Origin: Asterionellopsis glacialis
Taxonomy: Eukaryota; Bacillariophyta; Plagiogrammaphyceae; Rhaphoneidales; Asterionellopsidaceae
Reading direction: 5' to 3'
Assembly (NCBI GenBank): GCA_014885115.2
Contig: WKLE02002199.1
Coordinates: 1 to 10,991, forward strand
Length of the DNA stretch: 10,991 nucleotides
Part shown: one piece after another, positions 1 through 9,227 of the stretch
Layout: each line of letters opens with the position of its first letter
How positions within the stretch are numbered: position 1 is the stretch's first letter
Translations under genes and position numbers: made by a program
Notes under the pieces: generated by a model
What the model saw: the letters and a program-made list of their open reading frames with translations, nothing else
What the model was told of the DNA's origin: nothing
Databases searched by the model: none

Positions 1-64
1 TTTTTGAAGTAAGAATTACCCCCAATTTGCCTAAATGGTTTTTTTTTTTTGGTTTCCGGGTCGC

Positions 65-110
65 ATGGGTCCCTACCCATAGCGCCAGGAGACTTGCTTG
101 GTGCTGGCGC
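65..110. repeat. Two adjacent short hairpins
   Basis: The first is ATGGGT (65-70), a 4-base loop, then ACCCAT (75-80). The second is GCGCCAG (82-88), a 15-base loop, then CTGGCGC (104-110). Both stems are perfect. Their closeness, about 200-250 bp before the P450 start, suggests either a protein-binding region or the end of an upstream transcript. No function can be assigned from sequence alone. Confidence 0.4.
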
Positions 111-229
111 GCATTTGAAACTAGTCCTATAAGGTCCTACCGGTATTTGTCATACATAATAACATCCCATTGAGTCAGTTCGTAGAGAGGAAACTTTTGG
201 AAGATCGCCAATTTGCTCGTGGCTTAGTG

Positions 230-258
230 TACCGTACGGTAGGTCTCTAGTCTAGAGA
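230..258. promoter_or_regulatory. Palindromic motif cluster before P450
   Basis: ACCGTACGGT (231-240) is a perfect palindrome. It overlaps GTACGGTAGG (234-243) and is followed at once by TCTCTAG-T-CTAGAGA (244-258), a perfect 7-bp inverted repeat. The cluster sits about 55-85 bp before the P450 start codon, a suitable place for a core or proximal promoter element. A similar arrangement, GTACGGTAGG followed by a CCTCTCT/AGAGAGG hairpin, recurs at 10716-10745, which argues against chance. Assignment as a promoter element is inference. Confidence 0.4.
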
Positions 259-313
259 GGGCTCTTTTGTTGCGGTCGGTCTATTGATCAATTAAAGGAT
301 AAAAGAGACAATA

Positions 314-1864
314 ATGAATACCACAGCTTTCGTTGGTTCACTTTTGGAATCATCGTCACAATCGTTTCAGTCTACTGAAGTTGTAACCTTGGTAATCTTA
401 CTGTTGTGTCCTCTGTCATTCTTTCTGGTTGGTTATTGGAATACATCATCATCATTGCTTAAGAAACACGGAAATGATGTAGTACTTCCACCTCATGTTC
501 GATCATATATACCATATTTGGGATCAGCCATTGAAATGGGAAGTAATATACGCAAGTTTGTAGCCAAATATGGTGAGAGACTGAAAACACCTATATTCAC
601 AGCAACGATTGCTGGCGATCATTGTCTTTTCATTTCAGACCCAGACCACGTGTTGATGGTGTACCGCTATAACAAGTACCTTGACGACCAGGCCTTACAG
701 AAACAATTCGTACAAAATGTTTTGGGCGTAGACCAAAAAGATGAGCATATCGTTTTTTCTGACAATCCAAAACCAATTCAGCAGTTTCACAAATATCTTT
801 TTACTAATGAGGAATTACAAAAGACCGTGTTGGAAGCACAAAAGGTGTTTAAGGAGCTAATGACCGAGTTAGCTGCTGATGAGGCAGGGCAGAATCCTAA
901 CGACCAGTGGCACAATTATAATTTATTTTCGTTTGTTCGCGAGTACATCTTCAAGGCATCTGTCGGGCCTTTAGTAAGCAAGTTTGTTGCAAATGATGAA
1001 GCGTCAGATTGTTTTAAACTGTTCGACGCAGGAATCCCTTTCCTTTTTGCGGGTGCACCATCCTACCTTACAAAAAAGGCCACCGCGGCACGCAATACAC
1101 TACTCAAATTGATAAGGGATCCAAATTTTCTCGAGCAAGGATCAGATTTTTTTGTTGCTCGTGCTACTTTGGGATATCCTGAGGATGTCTTCGCTCGATT
1201 AAATTTAGGTGTGCTCTTTGGATCCGTTGGAAATTCCATTCCTGCCGTTTTTTGGGTGATGTATCACTTGCTAGAAGATCCAAAAGTGTACGAAGCAGCA
1301 AAGGCCGAAGTAGAGTCCATAGTTAAGGAACGGAATGATACTGATGCGCGAGAGACTTTTACACTTGAAGAATTGGATCGTATGGTGATAATAAAATCGA
1401 CGTTCATGGAAGCATTGCGATTGTATAGCGGTGCCTTCACAACTCGTGAGGCTGTCGAGGATTTCGTCTTCGATCCCAAAAAGTCTGCCAAAAGTGGTCA
1501 AAAACGTTACCTAATTCAAAAAGGTACACGAATCATGTCATTTCCAGCTATTATGCATCATGATCCGGATGTCTTTGAGGATCCTGAGTCATTTCAATAC
1601 GATCGGTTTTTGCCTGGTAAAGTTTTTGAAAAGAATGGTAAAAGCATCGTTGAGCCTGTCCGGGTGTTTGGTGGGGGGCTGCATCTTTGCCCTGGTCGTA
1701 AATTTATTTCATACCAAATCCGAGCATTTATTGCAATGCTTGTGTCGAAATTCGAAATGAGACTTTCGAATGAGCAAAGTGTTCCCAAAATCAACTTTCC
1801 CAGCCAAGGTGTTGGAATAAGTCACCCTGATCATGATGTAGGTTTCAAGATACGAGTTCTATAG
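314..1864 (+). CDS. Cytochrome P450, CYP7/CYP8/CYP39-like
   Basis: This single-exon gene encodes a complete 516-residue P450, a usual length for eukaryotic microsomal forms. A hydrophobic segment at residues 22-41 should anchor it in the ER membrane, followed by a proline-containing stretch (LPPHVRSYIPYLG, 58-70). The I helix (about 296-318) reads VGNSIPAVFW (305-314): Asn307-Ser308 replace the usual acid-threonine pair, as in the CYP7/CYP8 group. The K-helix ExxR is E366-R369, a YDRFLP segment lies at 429-434, and the heme loop FGGGLHLCPG is at 452-461 with Cys459 as the iron ligand. The C-terminal third resembles sterol 7-alpha/12-alpha hydroxylases and prostacyclin synthase. Substrate is unknown; a sterol or oxidised fatty acid is a family-based guess. 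The start at 314 is the first ATG of the frame, has A at -3 and precedes the anchor directly. The gene converges on the MCC beta gene. P450 identity is certain; subfamily placement is likely. Confidence 0.96.
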   Translation: MNTTAFVGSLLESSSQSFQSTEVVTLVILLLCPLSFFLVGYWNTSSSLLKKHGNDVVLPPHVRSYIPYLGSAIEMGSNIRKFVAKYGERLKTPIFTATIAGDHCLFISDPDHVLMVYRYNKYLDDQALQKQFVQNVLGVDQKDEHIVFSDNPKPIQQFHKYLFTNEELQKTVLEAQKVFKELMTELAADEAGQNPNDQWHNYNLFSFVREYIFKASVGPLVSKFVANDEASDCFKLFDAGIPFLFAGAPSYLTKKATAARNTLLKLIRDPNFLEQGSDFFVARATLGYPEDVFARLNLGVLFGSVGNSIPAVFWVMYHLLEDPKVYEAAKAEVESIVKERNDTDARETFTLEELDRMVIIKSTFMEALRLYSGAFTTREAVEDFVFDPKKSAKSGQKRYLIQKGTRIMSFPAIMHHDPDVFEDPESFQYDRFLPGKVFEKNGKSIVEPVRVFGGGLHLCPGRKFISYQIRAFIAMLVSKFEMRLSNEQSVPKINFPSQGVGISHPDHDVGFKIRVL

Positions 1865-2630
1865 ACATTTAACCTTTTGGTGTACAGTATCGAGTTGAAA
1901 CGTTTTAAAGGGACCAGTTTTAAAATACATACCATCGTTCGGTAAAGAAATTCTTTTCTACATTGTCTATTAACAAGCATTTTAAGCATAGAGCAAACAT
2001 GAAGAGTGACACAAAATTGGTCATCCTTGCATTAGACTTCCGAGGCGCATCAGGATGAGCTCCTTTTAGTTGGTTGGATGTGTGAATGGTCTAAAAGTCA
2101 GAAACGGTGGTACTTTTTAGATACCAAAACAAACAAGAGTTTATGGCAATAGCGTCCACCAAGTGGTCTTCCTCGATGATGATTTGACTTTTCAAGTGAC
2201 AAAATCATCCATTAGTTGAAATACTAGCAACAATTGTAACAAGTTTACCACGGACTTGCTTTCGTTGCTCTGGGTGTACCCAAGTTATATCCTGACCTAG
2301 AAATAAAGATTATACATTTTTAACAATCCCAGTGGATTTCGTTACCGTGCTCAAGTTGTTGTGGTCAACCCATATTCATATAGAACACACATATTTCATC
2401 ACAAAAGGAAAATAGATGCATTGAGATTATACTTGTGTACCTCTTTTAACTTTTAAAAAACGATACGTAACATCTATGGTAGCTGATCTTTTTTTTTCTG
2501 ATTGCGTATTGCCATCTCTAAGTGTCCCATTCTGTATACTGTATTATTTACAGCTGTACGATGAAAATACATAGGTACCATACCATTATTAAGTTTTAAC
2601 GCAAAAAAATCTCTAGGGAGGGGGTACCCA
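1865..2630. other. Convergent intergenic region, 766 bp
   Basis: This gap lies between the stop codons of the P450 (+) and MCC beta (-) genes and should contain both 3' UTRs and transcript ends. No coding region, tRNA or mobile element was recognised. An AATAAA at 2302-2307 (+) is about 440 bp past the P450 stop, which is far for a poly(A) signal. An imperfect hairpin (GATGATTT...AAATCATC, 2178-2209) and T/A runs near 2454 and 2489 are present. CpG content is ordinary. Confidence 0.5.
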
Positions 2631-4842
2631 CTACATGCGAAATAAACCAAATTTTGTTTTGTTGGGTTCACATCCGACTCGACGTGCAGTAGCCAGAGAA
2701 CAACCCAAGACCATCCGGGTATCCGCGGGATCAATAATACCGTCGTCCCAAAGTCTTGAGGAAGAATAGTACGCTGATGATTCCTTGGCATATTTTTCTA
2801 ATATAGGACGTTGAAATTCAGCTTCTGCTTCTTCTGACCACGATTCGCCACGTGCCTCTAAATTATCACGTTGGACTGTAGACAACACATTAGCAGCCTG
2901 TTCACCACCCATGACTCCAATCTTAGCTCCAGGCCACATATATAAGAATCGAGGACTGTATGCTCGACCACACATACCATAATTTCCGGCGCCGTAACTA
3001 CCACCAAGAATCAATGTAATTTTGGGTACATTGGCTGTCGCCACAGCTGTTACCAATTTTGCACCATGTTTTGCAATACCTTCGTGTTCGTACTTTGTCC
3101 TACATGCGAGTGAAAAGGGGTGGAGGTAACGAGAGAGAAAACAGAAAAGGATAGTCCCTCGTATTATGAGGAGGATGTATGCTTAACAACATTACAGACA
3201 ATCAATAGCAGGGAATCCAATACAAAACTCATTAATACTTACCCCACCATGAAACCAGTAATGTTTTGTAAAAATAGGAGGGGGATACCGCGTTGACAAC
3301 AAAGTTGTACAAAATGTGCAGCCTTTTGTGCACTTTCCGAAAATAAAATACCATTATTGGCAATGATACCAACATCTTGACCCATGATTTTACCAAAACC
3401 AGTCACAATTGTTTTACCATAATTTGCCTTGAATTCATGAAATCGAGATCCATCTAAAATACGAGCCAGCACTAACCGTACATCCATGGGGTGCTTTGGG
3501 TCAATAGGTAATACACCACCTAATTCTTTTGGATCAAACAGTGGTTCCTCCCATGGTTCTTGTTGGTGTTGCCTCGTACTGGGCCACAAGTGAGAAGACT
3601 CATCTTGTCCTAAACTAGCTACGATATCACGTGTCATTCGGAATGCATCAAGTTCTGTTGGTGCTAAATGATCTGCAACTCCTGAAGTAGTACAATGAAC
3701 ATTGGCACCACCGAGTTCCTCTGCTGATACTTTCTCACCAGTTGCGGCCTTTACCAGTGGAGGGCCGCCTAAAAATATCGTTCCGTTCCCTTGTACCATG
3801 ATGGTTTCGTCACTCATACTTGGTACATCTTCATTGATTGATGGAGAGAGTTTGTCGATGGTAAGTAAGAATTGTTTTAAAAAAACGAGATCATTGTGGC
3901 AAAAAGAAAAGTTAGTCAGGAAAAGAAAAACAGTAATACCAATGAAAGCTTCCTTCTTTACCAAATGAAATCATTGAATACAATTAAATACTACCAACAG
4001 AGAGTTTCTTGCATATAGCACTTACATGCACCTCCAGCCGTACAACTTCCACAAACTACAGCAATTTGGGGAATGTTTTGGCTCGACATTTGTGCTTGGT
4101 TGTAAAAAATGCGTCCGAAATGATTCTTATCAGGGAAAACTTCAGCTTGTTTAGGTAAAAATGCTCCACCCGAATCTACTAGATATATGCATGGTAGCTT
4201 ATTTTCCATTGCAATTTCCTGCGCACGTAAATGTTTCTTGACAGTAATAGGAAAGTATGTCCCACCTTTAAAGGTGGCATCATTCGCAATCATCATACAC
4301 ATCCTACCAGATACCATCCCAATGGCAGTGACGATACCACCTGATGGTATATTTTTGTGTGGATTAGTAGGATGAAACCCTGCCAATGCTGATAATTCTA
4401 ATAATGGTGTACCTGGATCTACTAATTGTTGTATCCGATCACGAGGTAGCAATTTATTGCGTTTCAAATGACGTTTGACAGCCTCAGGCCCACCACCCAA
4501 TCGGACTTGATTTAAATAATGTTCTAATTCATCCACTTGGTGTTTCGTCCGTTCCATGGCTTGTTGAAAGACTGGACACTTCGTATCAAGTTCACAATTT
4601 GTTAGTGGTGGAAGTCGATGAGGAGTGTAATGGCTACCGTAGTTACCGTGCTCTCCCCCTTGGGCGAATGACGCTTTCGTTGACGATGATAGACTGCGTT
4701 TATTACTAGAACACAAGCTTCCAAGGAGTCGTCGTCCTTGTTCTTGCCTTCGTGATATAGAACGAGAACTGCCCGCTCTCAGCAAGAATCTTGATGACTG
4801 AGATCGAAGAAGAAAGTCCATACCTTTACCACTCGCATACAT
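2631..4842 (-). CDS. MCCC2: 3-methylcrotonyl-CoA carboxylase beta subunit (3 exons)
   Basis: The non-biotinylated carboxyltransferase subunit moves CO2 from carboxybiotin on the alpha subunit to 3-methylcrotonyl-CoA, giving 3-methylglutaconyl-CoA in mitochondrial leucine breakdown. Exons in gene order are 4842-4026, 3828-3243 and 3099-2631, joined through split codons for Tyr273 and Gly468, giving 623 residues. Residues 1 to about 60 are rich in Arg, Ser and Leu with almost no acid, as in a mitochondrial presequence, and explain the excess over the human protein (about 563). The N-terminal carboxyltransferase half ends with GSCTAGGAY (265-273). The C-terminal half has QNITGFMVG (460-468), [20 protein letters not shown] (500-519), [11 protein letters not shown] (531-541) and the [11 protein letters not shown] segment (586-596). 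The protein ends in FGLFRM, typical of the family. Met8 is an alternative start that keeps the presequence. Propionyl- or geranyl-CoA carboxylase beta subunits are less likely, because [14 protein letters not shown] and the C-terminus match MCC beta. No break is seen. Confidence 0.97.
3100..3242 (-). other. MCC beta intron 2 (143 nt)
   Basis: On the minus strand the intron begins GTAAGT at 3242 and ends ATGTAG at 3100, after a pyrimidine-rich region. Removing it joins ...GFMVG to [10 protein letters not shown] through a split Gly468 codon, which restores the conserved carboxyltransferase sequence. Unspliced, the frame stops at once with TAA at 3241-3239. Confidence 0.95.
3829..4025 (-). other. 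MCC beta intron 1 (197 nt)
   Basis: The donor GTAAGT starts at 4025 and the acceptor AAG ends at 3829 on the minus strand. A TGACTAAC branch-site-like sequence followed by T-rich DNA lies inside. Splicing joins GSCTAGGA to YVPSMSDE through a split Tyr273 codon, exactly the order expected in the family. Unspliced reading gives a Cys-Lys-Cys tail and a stop. Confidence 0.95.
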
Positions 4843-5240
4843 GGTGGATGTCTACGTATATTAACTGACAAGAGTTGTCAACGTTGCGTTCTTTGGAATA
4901 AATGCCTTCTCGGATCTTTTGAATGAAAAATAATAGATTTTCCAAAGAATTTAAGCACTGATAGATGTCGTGTCAACGAGGTCTCGTGTCGGATCTGTCG
5001 GTGTTGTCGTCGTGTCAAGTGTGTCGTCAACAATCTGGCAGAATTTCTTGAGACCCTGGAGAAAAAGAACAGAAGAATCCTTTCAGTCGTGATTGTTCGC
5101 GTGACATGCGCAAAGATAAGCGTTTTTGTCTGGCATCCTCCCGGTCCATCTGGGGAAAACAGACGACCAGACGGTCAAACTCACTCTGCATCAAACGGGT
5201 CGGTTCTAGAGTTGCTGCCTCTGCACTGCCAGATGACATC
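4843..5240 (-). promoter_or_regulatory. MCC beta 5' leader and proximal promoter region
   Basis: This CpG-normal stretch lies immediately upstream of the MCC beta start. It contains the 15-base inverted repeat TGACAA-GAG-TTGTCA (4866-4880), 24-38 bp before the ATG. It also has repeated TCGTGTC-type words between 4967 and 5035, including GTCGTGTCAA at both 4967-4976 and 5009-5018. CpG-normal sequence stops at 5201-5202, close to where the leader would begin. A short minus-strand reading frame (5239-5027) is better explained as leader sequence with a candidate intron than as a gene. The exact transcription start cannot be seen. Confidence 0.4.
5056..5184 (-). other. Candidate 5'-leader intron (129 nt)
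   Basis: On the minus strand a strong donor, GTGAGT, begins at 5184. A long pyrimidine tract closing with TTCTTTTTCTCCAG ends at 5056, and a CTGA branch-like site lies shortly before the tract. The size fits the two proven introns of the gene (143 and 197 nt). If it is spliced, the MCC leader has a short exon ending at 5185 and a 213-nt exon 5055-4843, and carries a 27-codon upstream frame starting at 5239. A second acceptor-like site (TTTTCCCCAG, ending at 5150) is only 35 nt from the donor, too short for a usual intron. Not proven without RNA data. Confidence 0.4.
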
Positions 5241-5341
5241 AGTGATATGGGGGCAAGAATTATGCCAGCAGTGAAATGAACAGAGTAAAAAACTGACTGA
5301 ACAGTAGGGTGGGAGTCCCAAAAATAACTCCACTTTTGTAG

Positions 5342-5375
5342 CTGTTGTCACAAAAAGAACTTTTTGTGCTAACAG
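5342..5375. repeat. Hairpin near left edge of CpG-poor block
   Basis: CACAAAAAG (5349-5357), a 2-base loop, then CTTTTTGTG (5360-5368) form a perfect 9-bp stem. After one mismatch and one G-T pair, pairing resumes for five more base pairs out to 5342 and 5375. It lies about 140 bp inside the left edge of the CpG-poor block. No function is assigned; it may be a transposon-end remnant or chance. Confidence 0.35.
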
Positions 5376-6552
5376 AGGATGATTCTGCATTCTGCCCCTG
5401 TGCCTTGATTTTGTTAGTGTGCTGTGCTCCTGCTCCTATAGTACTATTATGAGCACTAATTGTTTCTGCTCTTATTTTTTCTCAGAGGATAAGAATATGT
5501 ACTAACCTAACACTGCTCTTTAGTGGAGATTGGAGATTTCATTTTAGTATTTGATTGGTTAGTACAGTTACAAAGTTTTGGGCATAGAGGACAGATTGGC
5601 ATAAAAATCATTTAATCTTTGCTCATATTTCCATACAGAATAGTTACCACAAGAGGATATTATAAGAAATCAAGCAGGGATTGACTATCTTCATCTATTG
5701 TATACCACCATTTGATTCCATCTGTACTTGAACATTATTTTACCAATGAGCACCAATGAGGACAGAACAAGAGTAACAACAAGGCTCATAGCAATGCCTT
5801 ATTGCTAGAATGATATTTGTTCAATAGGAATACCATCTATATATACTAACAGTAACAAGATATGGTAGAAGTTACAAGGACATCTTCTTCATTACCTGTG
5901 ATGGTGATGTGTATATATGGTTGTATGCTCAAGATTCTTATTGGCTAGACGTAAAGAGTCACATGATAATGATGATAATACAAAATTGGATGAAGTTTAA
6001 AAATCCCCCACCAATGTACAAGAATTGCATTTCTTGTGTTGAATCATATGTTCCAATAGATCATTATAAGGATTTTTTGATACCCATATTATCATTTTTG
6101 TATTAACATTGTATAAAAGAAGAGGGATGGAAAGTCATGGAGAGATCCTTATTGTAATGTCTTTAGATTCAATGGAATAATCAATGCTGTAATTTGTTTA
6201 TGATATAGTCATCAATATTATTTTTCTTGAAGGAAGCATTTTATTACAAATGTGGTTGTGATGACTTTTTGTTCTTGGTGAAGCGTTTGTATGAACTTAC
6301 TTTATTTGAATAGCAAGAGTAGAAATAAATGTAACAATGCTTGAATGGATCCCATTCTTCTTCATGAGTCCCAGTCTAATTGCTTTGCTTCTACATATGG
6401 ATGATATCTCTATTTTCTACTGTTATTGGTAAATAATTCAGATATTAATTGAAAATTTTCATGTACACATGATGCAACAAATCATACTCCTTCCAAATAT
6501 AATCTAAAATTAAAATTCTACTTCCTACTTCCTCTGAAAGATGATGAGGCAA

Positions 6553-6562
6553 TATATAAAGG
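6553..6562 (+). promoter_or_regulatory. TATA-box-like sequence TATATAAAGG
   Basis: This is a textbook TATA-type word in a region with no coding sequence. It is followed about 85 bp later by CTCAACA (6640-6646). A TATA box upstream of a CAACA end is reminiscent of a copia-type long terminal repeat, but no matching TGTTG start, primer-binding site or target duplication was found. In AT-rich DNA the word could arise by chance. Confidence 0.15.
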
Positions 6563-9209
6563 CCTTGCTTCAATCCAGATTATGTTGTGTATTATTTTAC
6601 ACAAGATATTATCTCTCTAAGGGTTTTTAACTAGACACCTCAACAAGAAGAACAAATTTCTATGTTGTTCATAAATAGACTGTTGTTTGAGATTTATCAT
6701 TAGCATTTTTTCCTAGATGAAATATCCAAATTTACTCAATGCTGTATTTCATAAAAGCAGTGAGGAGGTAACATGTGTAACAAGGAGGAAATGGACAATG
6801 ATTGAAAGGTATTTGTAAAGATGTTTACAGATATATGGTATTATCTCTGAAATTCAATGTTCTAGAAATAAGGATGCACCAAAATGTTTGGAAGATTTTT
6901 TTGTTCAAGTATTATAAGTACATTGACTTCATGTCATCAAAGAAGTTGATTTTGTATATCAATAAATGATGATGTGTTCAAGTATTTTTGATAGCAAGGT
7001 ATGACTTATGGACATAAATTATGGATTCATTATCTCTTCTCTCTACTTAACAAGTTGTGCTACTCTACTTTTCCTCGTAGTAATACCACTCTTCTGGATT
7101 GTTGTTGTCAATTAGACTTTTGTGCTTCTTTTACAAACATTGTTTTACTCTGTCATCATGATTATAAGTCCTCTCTTGGTGCTGTTATACCACCATGAAT
7201 CAAAATGATGGTGAAGGATTGAAGAGGGGTATGTGAAATTTTTGCGCATAGGAAATACTGGTTTCAATAAATACTCCAATGGCAAATGAGACCAATAGAA
7301 TGGATTAAAATGTGGTGCAGTGTGATTAATCTTCATGATCATTTTGTGAATATCAAAAATACATTGTATTTGACTGTTTCCTGCAAGAGCAACCATAGTA
7401 CCATCAGTATATTAAGTTTAGCATGGAAGAGATTATCATTGTCCTTGGGTGCAGCTATGTCCACCCACTAGCTTTCAAATGGAGATACTAGTGACTATTT
7501 TTTGTTGACTGCTCCTTCTTAGTATGGAAAAATTCAGCAGCTTTATTTTAAAAGCTTTTCAAAAGCAAAAGAACCACCAGCTAGAAATACCCAACCCAAA
7601 TTTTATAATACAGCAGTAGGGCAAGACTGATTTTTTAATTTTTCCTGTATTAAGAGTTTTTGTAGTATTTATTAGCACATTGAGGTTTGTACCTTGTGCA
7701 AAAAGAAATAGAGAGAAGTATAACACAGTTCACACCTGGTAATAAGTAATACCTATTGCTCTTGAGTTCAAGAAGCTTAAAAAACACTTAAGATAAATAA
7801 TTTCAAGCTTGAACTTTTTGGTGCTATATATACACTGGTGACATCATTTCAGCAAATTTTAATCTCCCAAGCCTACTCCTTCCTGACTAAAAAATATTCT
7901 ATTAAAGTATACAACATTAAAGGATGCCACTACTAGTAAGCAGCATTCAGGTTAAACTGAAATGGGGCCAAAATATACAATTTCCCCCAGCTTGCCAAAA
8001 TGGGTACCACTGCTCATTATTGGGTCTGGACTGCACTAGTTTAGTGAAATAAATGAAACCTAACATTTGTTGAAAGAAGTGTACAAGGGTGCAGTCAGCC
8101 ACTTCAATATAGTATGTTAAGAGTAAAAAACCATCATGCAATCTTGAAACCATATTATTAATAAAATTGCTTTTAGGTGGCTGTTAGCTATCACACTGTT
8201 CTCCTTGGATAGTACTGCTTGGTGTTGTATCCTCGTTCCACTTTTATTATGAGATTCTTCTTATCTTTGTTCTGTCTGTAGGACTGCTGTAACATCCAAC
8301 AATTTCAATTGTGACCATTTTAGTACTACTACTTATGGCAGTTGCCTTTCTCAGGGAGGTCTTGACAGATATAGGGGCACACAGTACAACTACATTATTT
8401 GAATGCTTTCATAATACAGCTCTATTTCTTTTCAAAACATACCCATGAAAACTTGAAGTGTGCACCAGAATGGTATGGTCTAGAGAGAGGTCTCCTCAAT
8501 TTTTGAAATAGTGCTGTCATACTAGTGTAAGAAGTCTTGAGAGACAAAAAGGCTCCACTTTGTTAAGTCTTAATAAGGAGGTATATCTCTATTAGCCCTG
8601 TCATTTGAGTATCAGCAGGCAATATCAAAGAAAAAATGTAACCAATTTGGCAAACAAAACTGTTTAGCTAACTGCTACACAAGCAAAACTTTTGATGTAC
8701 CTCATGTGGTGTACTACACACTTCTGTCATTCTTATAGTAATAAAGAAACAAAACTAAATGCACAGTCCATGATTGAATGAAGGCAGTAACAAAAACCAG
8801 ATAAGGATTGATACAATTAGTACTGAATGGTTTATTTAATATGTTTGTTAGAAATATAACAAAATATACTCTCATGACAGAAACCTCAGAGATAAATAAA
8901 ATATGTAGTGTTTGAAGATAAACTATTTCAAAAGCAAGAGAAAGTACAAAAACAAGAAACTAAGAAGTTATAAAAAAACATGCTTTATTGCAACATTGTA
9001 CAAGTAAGGATATAATAGTTTTACTCTAAATGTTCATCCATCACCTCCTTGTGCACATATGAGAAGTAATTCATCAGTACTCTATACATAAGAAACTAGT
9101 CATCTTGAGCTATGATACTTTTAAAATGGTTGACAAGAATGAGAGTGTTATGAAAGGCCTCTTCTGAATGTATGATTCACTAAGGCAAATACCAATAAGA
9201 AGTATTGTG

Positions 9210-9227
9210 TCATCATGATCATGATGA
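9210..9227. repeat. Perfect 18-bp palindrome
   Basis: TCATCATGATCATGATGA reads the same on both strands with no spacer. It lies in the A-rich half of the CpG-poor block, away from any gene. A perfect 18-bp palindrome is unusual but is built from a simple ATG/CAT pattern. No role can be assigned. Confidence 0.4.

Larger units (their letters stand above)
1..313 (+). promoter_or_regulatory. Upstream region of the P450 gene
   Basis: This stretch has no credible coding region and should carry the promoter and 5' leader of the P450 gene that starts at 314. It contains a run of 11 T around 40-50, two short hairpins (65-80 and 82-110), the decamer TCCTACCGGT at 135-144, and a palindromic cluster at 230-258. 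No clear TATA box is visible. CpG content is normal. The end of an unseen upstream gene could also lie here. The promoter role is inferred from position only. Confidence 0.45.

Noticed and set aside
2474..2791. 105-codon minus-strand frame overlapping the MCC beta 3' end
   Set aside because: It is an out-of-frame reading of MCC exon 3 and its 3' UTR, and the exon 3 frame is clearly the conserved one.
3239..3964. Independent gene beginning MVKKEAF on the minus strand
   Set aside because: Its first part is intron 1 of the MCC beta gene read through; the rest is exon 2.
5027..5239. 70-codon minus-strand reading frame upstream of MCC beta, with a charged, protein-like composition
   Set aside because: It resembles no family I recognise. 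It contains a strong intron signal (5184-5056) and lies where the MCC leader is expected, so leader sequence explains it better.
7145..7396. 83-codon minus-strand frame in the CpG-poor block
   Set aside because: It is a short isolated frame in AT-rich DNA with no recognisable motif, signal or family resemblance; likely chance.
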